Shown piece after piece: positions 1 through 4,963 of a stretch of DNA of 6,048 nt. Made by a program: the position numbers and the translations under genes. The DNA is from Ignavibacteria bacterium. Its GTDB lineage: Bacteria; Bacteroidota; Ignavibacteria; UBA10030; UBA6906. The stretch covers positions 1-6,048 of the forward strand of contig JAOUDE010000161.1 of NCBI GenBank assembly GCA_029859455.1, in the 5' to 3' direction. Position 1 is the first letter of the stretch. Each line of letters starts with the position of its first letter. The notes beneath the pieces were generated by a model. The model searched no databases, was not told the DNA's origin, and was given only the letters and a program-made list of their open reading frames with translations.

Positions 1-1
1 C

Positions 2-340
2 GTGGTGGTTGCCGCAGTTTCGCGCGAGTCCGCAGAGAAAGCAATCAACGCAATCAAGGCACTGACGGAAGTCCCCGAGCTCGGTAAAGTGTATATGTCC
101 ACCGTGAAGAAGGTGATGGACTTCGGCGCATTTGTCGAGTTCCTTCCGGGGAGAGAAGGGCTTGTCCACATCTCGCAACTCGACAGCAAGCGGGTAGAGA
201 AAACCAGCGATGTGGTGAAGGTGGGTGACAAATTCGAGGTGAAAATCATCGATAAGGACGACCAGGGTCGTTGGAAGCTGAGCCGAAAGGTCCTTCTCCA
301 GAAGGAACAACAGCCGGCAAAGGTTGTCGACCAGGAGTAG
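2..340 (+). CDS. pnp: Polyribonucleotide nucleotidyltransferase (PNPase), C-terminal end, 5'-truncated
   Basis: Only the last 112 codons are in the window; the reading frame is open to the left edge, and the GTG at position 2 is an internal Val codon, not a start. PNPase is the phosphorolytic 3'-5' exoribonuclease of the cytoplasm and degradosome. Residues 1-22 of the visible part look like the end of the KH domain (VVVAAVSRESAEKAI). Residues about 26-97 form a complete S1 RNA-binding domain with the landmarks GKV, DFGAFVEFLPGREGLVHISQL, VGD and KLSRK; the last is the typical end of a PNPase S1 domain. The tail after S1 is short (about 14 residues), so a long degradosome-binding tail as in enterobacteria is absent. 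The next gene starts 5 nt after the TAG stop, and its Shine-Dalgarno lies inside the last pnp codons, which suggests co-transcription. An isolated S1 protein is the alternative, but the KH remnant and spacing argue for PNPase. Confidence 0.93.
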   Translation: MVVAAVSRESAEKAINAIKALTEVPELGKVYMSTVKKVMDFGAFVEFLPGREGLVHISQLDSKRVEKTSDVVKVGDKFEVKIIDKDDQGRWKLSRKVLLQKEQQPAKVVDQE

Positions 341-345
341 ATCCT

Positions 346-624
346 ATGGAAGATGAAGTAAGAACTCTTCTCGACGATTTACGGGAGTTCGAATCCCGCA
401 TGACACGCGAAGATCAGTTTGACTTCCAGATGCTTCGGAAAAGAGAAAAGGACAGCGAGGAATTCGACCGCCTCTCCACCCGGAGAGTCGGCGAACTCCA
501 CAAGAAATATGTTGTAAAGAAGATTGTGAAGGACATCGATTCTCTGTTGAAAAAATATTCCAGGCAGGTTAAGGACTTCGGTCCGGGCAAAGATTCCTCC
601 TCCGAAGAAGGCGAGCCGAAATGA
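346..624 (+). CDS. Small charged protein of unknown function between pnp and msrA
   Basis: I do not recognise this 92-residue protein. It is very hydrophilic and probably helical or coiled-coil: residues 1-50 are rich in Glu, Asp and Arg (MEDEVRTLLDDLREFESRM), residues 52-72 are Lys-rich with hydrophobic spacing (KKYVVKKIVKDIDSLLKKY), and residues 78-92 form an acidic, Ser/Gly-rich tail. It has no Cys, no signal peptide and no membrane segment, so a cytoplasmic protein is expected. The start at 346 is chosen because AGGAG (333-337) lies 8 nt upstream; an in-frame ATG at 271 falls inside the pnp S1 domain and is rejected. The TGA stop overlaps the msrA ATG (ATGA at 621-624), pointing to translational coupling. 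Its place after pnp would suit an RNA-associated role, but that is inference only. Confidence 0.8.
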   Translation: MEDEVRTLLDDLREFESRMTREDQFDFQMLRKREKDSEEFDRLSTRRVGELHKKYVVKKIVKDIDSLLKKYSRQVKDFGPGKDSSSEEGEPK

Positions 625-1181
625 CCGCTGGAAAAGAGAACGCCTCGATCATTCTCGGAGCAGGCTGTTTCTGGTGCGTGGAGGCGGTGTTCGAGCGTCT
701 GCAGGGAGTCACTGACGTGGAGTCCGGTTACGCCGGAGGGAGCAAACCGAACCCGACATATGAAGAGGTCTGTTCCGGAGCAACCGGTCACGCGGAGGTA
801 GCGAAGGTTACGTACGATCCATCGGCGATCTCCCTCAAGGATATCCTCCGGGTCTTCTGGGCCTCTCATGATCCGACAACACGTGACCGTCAGGGTGCGG
901 ATTCCGGTACCCAGTACAGGTCTGTCATCTTCTACCGGACGGAGGAAGAGCGGGTGATCGCTGAGCAGTCAAGGTCTGATGCGCAGAAGGATCTTAGCGA
1001 ACCAATTGTGACGGAGGTAACTCCGTTGACCGGCTATTTTCCTGCGGAGAACTATCACCAGGATTACTACAGAAAGAACGGAGCGGCAGGGTATTGTCAG
1101 GTCGTGATCCGTCCCAAGCTTCAGAAGCTCGGACTGGAGGGGAGCAAAGGTCAGGTTCCGGCCGGGTCGGTCAGACCGTAA
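621..1181 (+). CDS. msrA: Peptide-methionine (S)-S-oxide reductase MsrA
   Basis: MsrA reduces methionine-S-sulfoxide, free or in proteins, back to methionine. The 186-residue protein starts with the hallmark GCFWC motif at residues 15-19, so Cys16 is the catalytic (sulfenic acid forming) cysteine. GYAGG (36-40), CSGATGHAEV (51-60, with Glu59), FWASHDPTT (79-87), DSGTQYRS (94-101, with Asp94 and Tyr99) and NYHQDYY (144-150) are all present. Glu59, Asp94 and Tyr99 sit at the same distances from the catalytic Cys as the catalytic residues of the E. coli enzyme. Cys159 in GYCQVVIRPK (157-166) is the likely resolving cysteine. There is no signal peptide, so the enzyme is cytoplasmic, and no fused MsrB domain. 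Translation is probably coupled to the preceding small gene through the ATGA overlap. The last 11 bp overlap the 3' end of bshC on the opposite strand. Confidence 0.97.
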   Translation: MTAGKENASIILGAGCFWCVEAVFERLQGVTDVESGYAGGSKPNPTYEEVCSGATGHAEVAKVTYDPSAISLKDILRVFWASHDPTTRDRQGADSGTQYRSVIFYRTEEERVIAEQSRSDAQKDLSEPIVTEVTPLTGYFPAENYHQDYYRKNGAAGYCQVVIRPKLQKLGLEGSKGQVPAGSVRP

Positions 1182-2877
1182 GGAGTTGGTGCTTGAAAAG
1201 GTCGACCCGAAGTTCTGTTGAAAGCCATCGAACCACGTCAGGGCCGTACTTGTTAAGGTAGTAGACGATGTTCAGTTCCCGTTCCTGAAGGTTCCCCGCG
1301 GGCATGACGGTCTGGAGAGCCCTCTCTATCTGACGTACAGCAGTTTCATTCCTTCGCTTTTGTGCCGCCAGAGATTTCTCCTTCAGGCCCCGGAGTGCTC
1401 CTTCTATTTTTGATCTTCCTCCCTCGAGCGGTCCTTTCAGCGTTGCATCAATTTCCGTCAGCCCGAAGGTCAGTTCCGCCATCATGTTCTCGACCGATTC
1501 TCCTGCCGTCCGGAATAACGCGTCAATGTTCACTCCTCCAAGCTGCTGCAGGATCTCCCGGGTAACAACCTCGGGGTCTTCAAAGAGTCTCACGGCGGGA
1601 AGCTGATATTTCCCGGCGACCCGGTCCACACGGTCCTCGATGAATGTCGCGCTTGCCCTCGGGATAATGACAGGCTGTACAACCCCGAAATGCTCGTACA
1701 CAAGGGAAAGTTGAGCCTGGTATGCGACCTCAGACGGCCCTCCGATGTAAGCAACCGTAGGGAGCAGGTAGTCCTGAACGATCGGCCGGAGAACAACATT
1801 GGGGCTGAATCGCTCCGGATTCTGGTGGAGGATCACTCCCAGCTCTTCCTTCGGGAAATACTGCCGTGTGCCCTTCAGACTGAAGTCAGTCTCCCGCGGC
1901 TCGATCAGATAGCGGCCTCCCTTATGAAGGAGGAAAAGGTTGATCGATTTCGGTTTCACCTGTGCATGATAGCGTTCTTCCAGATCCGCACTCTGACGAA
2001 CAACCAGTTGCGAGGTTGCAGGATAATCGCGGATCTCGCGCTCGAACAATGGCGTAAGTTCTCTTTTCAGCTCCGGTTCGCTTGGATTCAGAAAGAGCAG
2101 CCCGGAATCATCAAAGAGATGGTTCAACCAGGTTGCGAATGCATGAAGCAGGGTTCTCCCCTCGGAGTAACTCTTCCGAAGAGAGGAAAGGGTATCTGCT
2201 GTGAACTCCGTCGGCAGAAGCGATTGTTCAAGTGTCCGGAACACCTCTTCGATGGAGTCTGTCAGAATTACGTCACCCGCAGGTCCGGAATTCCTTGCCT
2301 GGGTGCGGGGGTCGCCTGAATACTCGAGTCTGACGGGGGCGCCACCGCGGTCGAGCACATTGACGCGGCTGACTTCCTGAAAGTCGTGATCTTCGCCCTC
2401 AAGCCAGAAAACAGGGACAAAGTCATATTTCGGAAATCGTGTTTTCAGGGCCGCTGCAGTTTGCAGACAGGTGAGTGTCTTGTAGAGTGTGTACATCGGT
2501 CCGCCAAACAGACCAACCTGCTGACCTGTGACCACAGCGAACGTCGTTTCCTTCGAAAGGAGACGGACGTTCGTAAGCGCTTTGGTCTGTGCTCCGAAAG
2601 CCAGGTTCTGCCGTTCAAGAACGGATGACAGCAGAACCCTGTCGACCTTTCTTTCACGAACCCTCTCCATGAGAGGATGAAAAGCCTCGTCCGATCTGAA
2701 GTTCGTCGGGAAATAGCTTCCGACCCTCTCATAATCATAGAGGTAATCCAGATAGAGGTTGGAAAAACCTGTCGAAGATGGAAGCTCCCGGAAATCAATC
2801 GCTTCCGGGAGGTGTCCGTTGACCGGATGAACCTTGTCAGGTTTCAAGGATACGGGGACTGGGGTAGATTGAGTCAT
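1171..2877 (-). CDS. bshC: Putative cysteine ligase BshC (bacillithiol biosynthesis)
   Basis: BshC is the enzyme assigned to the last step of bacillithiol synthesis, joining cysteine to GlcN-malate. With the start at 2877 the protein has 568 residues, slightly longer than the roughly 540 usual in Bacillus. Family landmarks in order: IDFRELPSSTGFSNLYLDYL near 27-46; the nucleotide-fold motif TGQQVGLFGGP (117-127); FWLEGEDHDFQEV (157-169); RYLIEPRETDF (322-332); a highly conserved block from about 359 to 386 (VVLRPIVQDYLLPTVAYIGG...); a long charged helical or coiled-coil stretch at about 420-528; and NKYGPD (542-547) near the C-terminus. The frame stays open upstream to 3093, but that 72-residue extension does not resemble BshC and contains the predicted promoter, so MTQSTPV is the start. 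No Shine-Dalgarno is seen before it. No bshA or bshB is in the window. Its stop overlaps msrA convergently. Confidence 0.93.
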   Translation of the reverse strand: MTQSTPVPVSLKPDKVHPVNGHLPEAIDFRELPSSTGFSNLYLDYLYDYERVGSYFPTNFRSDEAFHPLMERVRERKVDRVLLSSVLERQNLAFGAQTKALTNVRLLSKETTFAVVTGQQVGLFGGPMYTLYKTLTCLQTAAALKTRFPKYDFVPVFWLEGEDHDFQEVSRVNVLDRGGAPVRLEYSGDPRTQARNSGPAGDVILTDSIEEVFRTLEQSLLPTEFTADTLSSLRKSYSEGRTLLHAFATWLNHLFDDSGLLFLNPSEPELKRELTPLFEREIRDYPATSQLVVRQSADLEERYHAQVKPKSINLFLLHKGGRYLIEPRETDFSLKGTRQYFPKEELGVILHQNPERFSPNVVLRPIVQDYLLPTVAYIGGPSEVAYQAQLSLVYEHFGVVQPVIIPRASATFIEDRVDRVAGKYQLPAVRLFEDPEVVTREILQQLGGVNIDALFRTAGESVENMMAELTFGLTEIDATLKGPLEGGRSKIEGALRGLKEKSLAAQKRRNETAVRQIERALQTVMPAGNLQERELNIVYYLNKYGPDVVRWLSTELRVDLFKHQLLTV

Positions 2878-2896
2878 TAGGTGGTAATTGAACGGC

Positions 2897-2925
2897 AATA
2901 TACATGAATGACCCGCTACATGCAA
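2897..2925 (-). promoter_or_regulatory. Predicted sigma70-type promoter for bshC
   Basis: Read on the minus strand: TTGCAT (-35, 2925-2920), a 17-nt spacer, then TATATT (-10, 2902-2897; five of six consensus bases). The -35 matches only in TTG. Transcription would begin near 2890, giving a leader of only about a dozen nt before the ATG at 2877, which fits the absence of a visible Shine-Dalgarno. Hexamer match and ideal spacing are seen; function is inferred. Confidence 0.45.
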
Positions 2926-2937
2926 GAATGCTCCCGA

Positions 2938-2956
2938 CCTGCAACTCCTCCGCAGG
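2938..2956. repeat. Inverted repeat CCTGC-N9-GCAGG between the divergent promoters
   Basis: Perfect 5-bp arms (2938-2942 and 2952-2956) are separated by 9 nt. The element lies just upstream of the bshC -35 box and about 50 bp upstream of the rightward -35 box, a position where a regulator could act on either promoter. The arms are short, so chance is a real possibility. Confidence 0.25.
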
Positions 2957-3007
2957 AACAGATCTACCCGCAGTTCGCTCGAGTGCAGAATGAGAGAGAA
3001 GCTCTTA

Positions 3008-3036
3008 TTGACTTTCGTTCTTGGCTTTGCTATCTT
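3008..3036 (+). promoter_or_regulatory. Predicted sigma70-type promoter for the Rieske/cytochrome b operon
   Basis: TTGACT (-35, 3008-3013; five of six consensus bases), a 17-nt spacer, and TATCTT (-10, 3031-3036; four of six), with TGC immediately before the -10, that is an extended -10 TGn. Transcription would start near 3043, which leaves an untranslated leader of about 255 nt before the Rieske start codon. The match is the best promoter-like sequence I found in the region; activity is inferred. Confidence 0.5.
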
Positions 3037-3043
3037 CCTACAT

Positions 3044-3097
3044 CCCTGTTTGGGCCTGTGTGGAACTGGATGCTGAGAACAGTGATAGCCCAAAGGG
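3044..3097 (+). promoter_or_regulatory. Long hairpin at the 5' end of the predicted Rieske-operon leader
   Basis: CCC (3044-3046) pairs with GGG (3095-3097); after a TG bulge, TTTGGGC (3049-3055) pairs with GCCCAAA (3088-3094), and CTGT (3056-3059) continues the stem with ACAG (3079-3082) across a 5-nt internal bulge (TGATA, 3083-3087). That makes 14 pairs around a 19-nt loop, starting within about one base of the predicted transcription start. A second GCCC at 3116-3119 could pair with GGGC at 3095-3098 and compete with this fold. It could be a stabilising 5' stem, a leader regulator or the body of a small RNA ending at the T6 tract at 3132-3137. The pairing is seen; any role is inferred. 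Confidence 0.35.
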
Positions 3098-3171
3098 CCT
3101 TCATAAAACGCAATAGCCCAGGAATACTTCCTTTTTTGATCTTCTCCGTCGATACTTCTTCGTACATTCCA

Positions 3172-3189
3172 GAGGGAATCGATTCCTTC
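3172..3189. repeat. 18-bp near-perfect palindrome in the Rieske-operon leader
   Basis: GAGGGAATC (3172-3180) is followed directly by GATTCCTTC (3181-3189). The central 12 bp GGAATCGATTCC are perfectly palindromic and 16 of 18 positions are symmetric. ATTCC at 3166-3170 adds a further half-site-like copy. As DNA it looks like a site for a dimeric regulator; as RNA it would form a 7-bp stem (one G-U pair) with a UCGA loop followed by a T-rich stretch. It sits about 110 bp upstream of the Rieske start and downstream of the predicted transcription start. Confidence 0.35.
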
Positions 3190-3297
3190 CGAATTTTCTT
3201 ATCGTCCGCTCCCTGCATTCTCATGGAGTAATTGCAGGTTTGTATCATTCGAGGCTCCCATCATCGAAAACAATGAGTTTGAACGCCCGGAACACAT

Positions 3298-4056
3298 ATG
3301 TCTGAGCAGAAGAAAACAGGCCTTCCCCCGATAACCTCATCCGTTCCTGTGGGAGGGGGAGGTGGAGCCCGGCCGGCGACACCGGCGGCGGCGCCAAAGC
3401 AGGCCGCACCGGCGCCTTCAGCACCGGCGATCCCGGCTCCACCGACGGCCGCAGCAGCAGCTCCGAGCGCGATTCCGGCGCAGGCTCAACCGGTTGCCGC
3501 ACCAACAAGACCCGCCGCTCCTGTGCGGAAACCGAGACAGGACAAGCCACCGGAGAACGATCAGGGTATCTGGCGGATCAGCAGGAAGAATTTTCTGAAC
3601 GTTGCCGGGTGGTTTGCATTCTTCAGTTTTCTTGCAACGGCGACCATCGGCGCGCTCCGGCTGATGGTGCCAAGGGTTCTCTATGAACCACCTTCTGCAT
3701 TCAAAGCGGGCTACCCGGAGGATTACATTGTCGGGGAGGTGGATGAGAGCTACAAAGATGATTTTCGCGTCTGGATTGTACGGGAGCCGGACGGGTTCTA
3801 CGCGATCTCGGCGATCTGCACACATCTGGGATGCACACCGCGATGGCTTTCATCCGAAAAGAAATTCAAATGTCCGTGCCATGGGAGCGGGTTCCACATC
3901 GACGGAGTCAACTTTGAAGGGCCGGCGCCCAGGCCGCTGGAGCGACTGAGAATCAGCCTCGCGGATGACGGTCGGCTGTTAATCGACCGGAAGATCAAGT
4001 TCCTGTACGAAAAGCAGGAGTGGTCGAAGCCGGGAGCATTTCTGAGATATACCTGA
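3298..4056 (+). CDS. petC: Rieske [2Fe-2S] iron-sulfur protein of a cytochrome bc/b6f-type complex, with Pro/Ala-rich N-terminal tail
   Basis: This 252-residue protein takes electrons from quinol at the Qo site and passes them to a cytochrome c. The cluster motifs are complete: box 1 CTHLGC (174-179) and box 2 CPCHGS (192-197), giving ligands Cys174, His176, Cys192 and His195 and the disulfide pair Cys179-Cys194. FEGPAPRPLERL (206-217) follows, as in true bc-type Rieske proteins. A single membrane anchor spans about 101-123, preceded by WRISRKNFL (92-100), a twin-arginine-like SRKxFL motif with RK instead of RR, consistent with Tat export. Residues 15-80 form a low-complexity Pro/Ala tail that should lie in the cytoplasm; most Rieske proteins have a much shorter segment there. 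The start at 3298 has only a weak GGA upstream (3290-3292), but no better in-frame start exists. The symbol is borrowed from b6f nomenclature; qcrA would be equivalent. It heads the operon with the two cytochrome b genes. Confidence 0.95.
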   Translation: MSEQKKTGLPPITSSVPVGGGGGARPATPAAAPKQAAPAPSAPAIPAPPTAAAAAPSAIPAQAQPVAAPTRPAAPVRKPRQDKPPENDQGIWRISRKNFLNVAGWFAFFSFLATATIGALRLMVPRVLYEPPSAFKAGYPEDYIVGEVDESYKDDFRVWIVREPDGFYAISAICTHLGCTPRWLSSEKKFKCPCHGSGFHIDGVNFEGPAPRPLERLRISLADDGRLLIDRKIKFLYEKQEWSKPGAFLRYT

Positions 4057-4094
4057 CGAAGGTTGCGGGGAACAGACCCTGCTGATGAGACGAT

Positions 4095-4116
4095 GACCGG
4101 GTTGGCGGCCCGGGTC
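4095..4116 (+). other. GC-rich hairpin between the Rieske and cytochrome b genes
   Basis: In the 102-nt gap, GACCGGG (4095-4101) pairs with CCCGGGTC (4109-4116) with one bulged G and a 7-nt loop. No T tract follows, so it is not a standard intrinsic terminator. It could stabilise or process the mRNA between the two cistrons. A second tiny hairpin GGTA-GAA-TACC (4136-4146) lies just before the cytochrome b Shine-Dalgarno. Confidence 0.3.
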
Positions 4117-4158
4117 AGGCAGTATCGGTTACACAGGTAGAATACCAACGAGGACGTT

Positions 4159-4947
4159 ATGCTGGGCATCATCGAACAGATGAAAGAAAAGATGCAACGG
4201 TCGGAGGTCTACAAGTCGATCTTCCGGCACAACTATCAGGACACCCAGCGGAACAGAGCGCTTCAGATCGTCGACAATGTCTTCCTCCACCTCCACCCGG
4301 TAAGAATTTCAAGGCATGCCACCAACATAGGTTTCACGTGGGGGATGGGAGGAATCACATTTCTCCTCTTTATCGTCCTGACCGTCACTGGCGTCATCCT
4401 GATGTTCTACTACCGACCGGCGGCCGAATACGCCTACGATGATATGAAGTACCTGATGAACGACGTGGCATTCGGACCGCTGATGCGCAACATGCACCGG
4501 TGGGCTGCCCATGCGATGGTTATCACTGTGATGCTTCACATGTTCCGGGTCTTTCTGACAGGTTCCTATAAAGCTCCCCGGCAGTTCAACTGGGTTGTCG
4601 GAGTGCTTCTTCTGACCCTCACATTTCTCCTGAGTTTCACAGGATATCTTCTTCCCTGGGATCAGCTCTCCATCTGGGCGGTGACTGTCGGTACCAACAT
4701 GGCACGTGCAACGCCTCTCCTCGGACACGAGGGTCCGTTCGGACCGGAGCTGGGGATGAGGATCGACAACGACGTCCGGTTCGTTCTGCTGGGCGGCACG
4801 CAGGTCGGCCCGCCGACGCTGCTCCGCTTCTACGTACTCCATTGCATTTTCCTTCCGCTCGTGGCGGGGATATTCATGATCGTACATTTCTGGCGCGTTC
4901 GAAAGGACGGCGGGATCTCGGGACCCGGCGAATCGAAATCTCCATGA
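4159..4947 (+). CDS. petB: Cytochrome b6-like subunit (cytochrome b N-terminal domain) of a quinol:cytochrome c oxidoreductase
   Basis: This 262-residue membrane protein holds the two b haems that carry electrons across the membrane. Four helices are visible: A about 63-85, B 113-134, C 144-166, D 221-245. Haem ligands are His113 and His127 in helix B and His228 and His243 in helix D. The 14/15 residue spacing is that of cytochrome b6; mitochondrial-type cytochrome b has 14/14. GGIT (64-67), FYYRP (83-87), NMHRWAAH (111-118) and GYLLPWDQ (162-169) are family landmarks. The only Cys is Cys229, so the N-terminal Cys that binds haem c_n in plastid and Bacillus b6 is missing (Gly62 by alignment to GGIT). 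Compared with the roughly 215-residue plastid b6 it has an N-terminal extension of about 40 residues and an insert at 185-219 between helices C and D. GAGGA (4150-4154) precedes the ATG. Subunit IV follows after 16 nt. Confidence 0.95.
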   Translation: MLGIIEQMKEKMQRSEVYKSIFRHNYQDTQRNRALQIVDNVFLHLHPVRISRHATNIGFTWGMGGITFLLFIVLTVTGVILMFYYRPAAEYAYDDMKYLMNDVAFGPLMRNMHRWAAHAMVITVMLHMFRVFLTGSYKAPRQFNWVVGVLLLTLTFLLSFTGYLLPWDQLSIWAVTVGTNMARATPLLGHEGPFGPELGMRIDNDVRFVLLGGTQVGPPTLLRFYVLHCIFLPLVAGIFMIVHFWRVRKDGGISGPGESKSP

Positions 4948-4963
4948 TCCGGAAAACACTCTA

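Larger units (their letters stand above)
2878..3297. other. Divergent intergenic region, about 420 bp, with promoters and leader structures but no credible gene
   Basis: This is the only long stretch without a gene. It separates bshC (leftward) from the Rieske operon (rightward). Open frames here on both strands (2908-3231 plus, 3030-3248 minus) have no ribosome binding site, no recognisable domain and mixed composition, and are judged non-coding. What can be seen is a promoter-like pair in each direction, an inverted repeat between them, a 5' hairpin just after the predicted rightward transcription start, a weak 5-bp hairpin AGGAA-TAC-TTCCT followed by a T tract (3120-3137), and an 18-bp palindrome (3172-3189). 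Composition is more AT-rich than the flanking genes. Confidence 0.7.

Noticed and set aside
271..345. Earlier in-frame ATG for the small unknown gene
   Set aside because: It lies inside the pnp S1 domain; the ATG at 346 has a well-placed AGGAG.
1690..2319. 209-codon open frame on the plus strand inside bshC
   Set aside because: It is antisense to strongly conserved BshC motifs and has no recognisable domain, so it is a shadow frame.
2878..3093. Upstream extension of the bshC reading frame by 72 codons
   Set aside because: The extension does not resemble BshC, would make the protein about 100 residues longer than usual, and covers the predicted promoter.
3120..3137. Intrinsic terminator AGGAA-TAC-TTCCT plus T tract as an annotated feature
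   Set aside because: The stem has only 5 pairs, mostly A-T rich, with a 3-nt loop; too weak to call alone, so it is kept only as part of the leader finding.
3070..3231. Possible 53-residue leader protein on the plus strand in the intergenic region
   Set aside because: There is no Shine-Dalgarno, its start lies in the loop of the predicted hairpin, and the sequence looks random.
3273..3305. Ten-codon open frame (MSLNARNTYV) overlapping the Rieske start
   Set aside because: It has no ribosome binding site and no regulatory codon run; an upstream ORF of this size is expected by chance.
4082..4089. CTGATGAG, which resembles the core of a hammerhead ribozyme
   Set aside because: No GAAA core partner follows the adjacent stem and no closing stems could be drawn.
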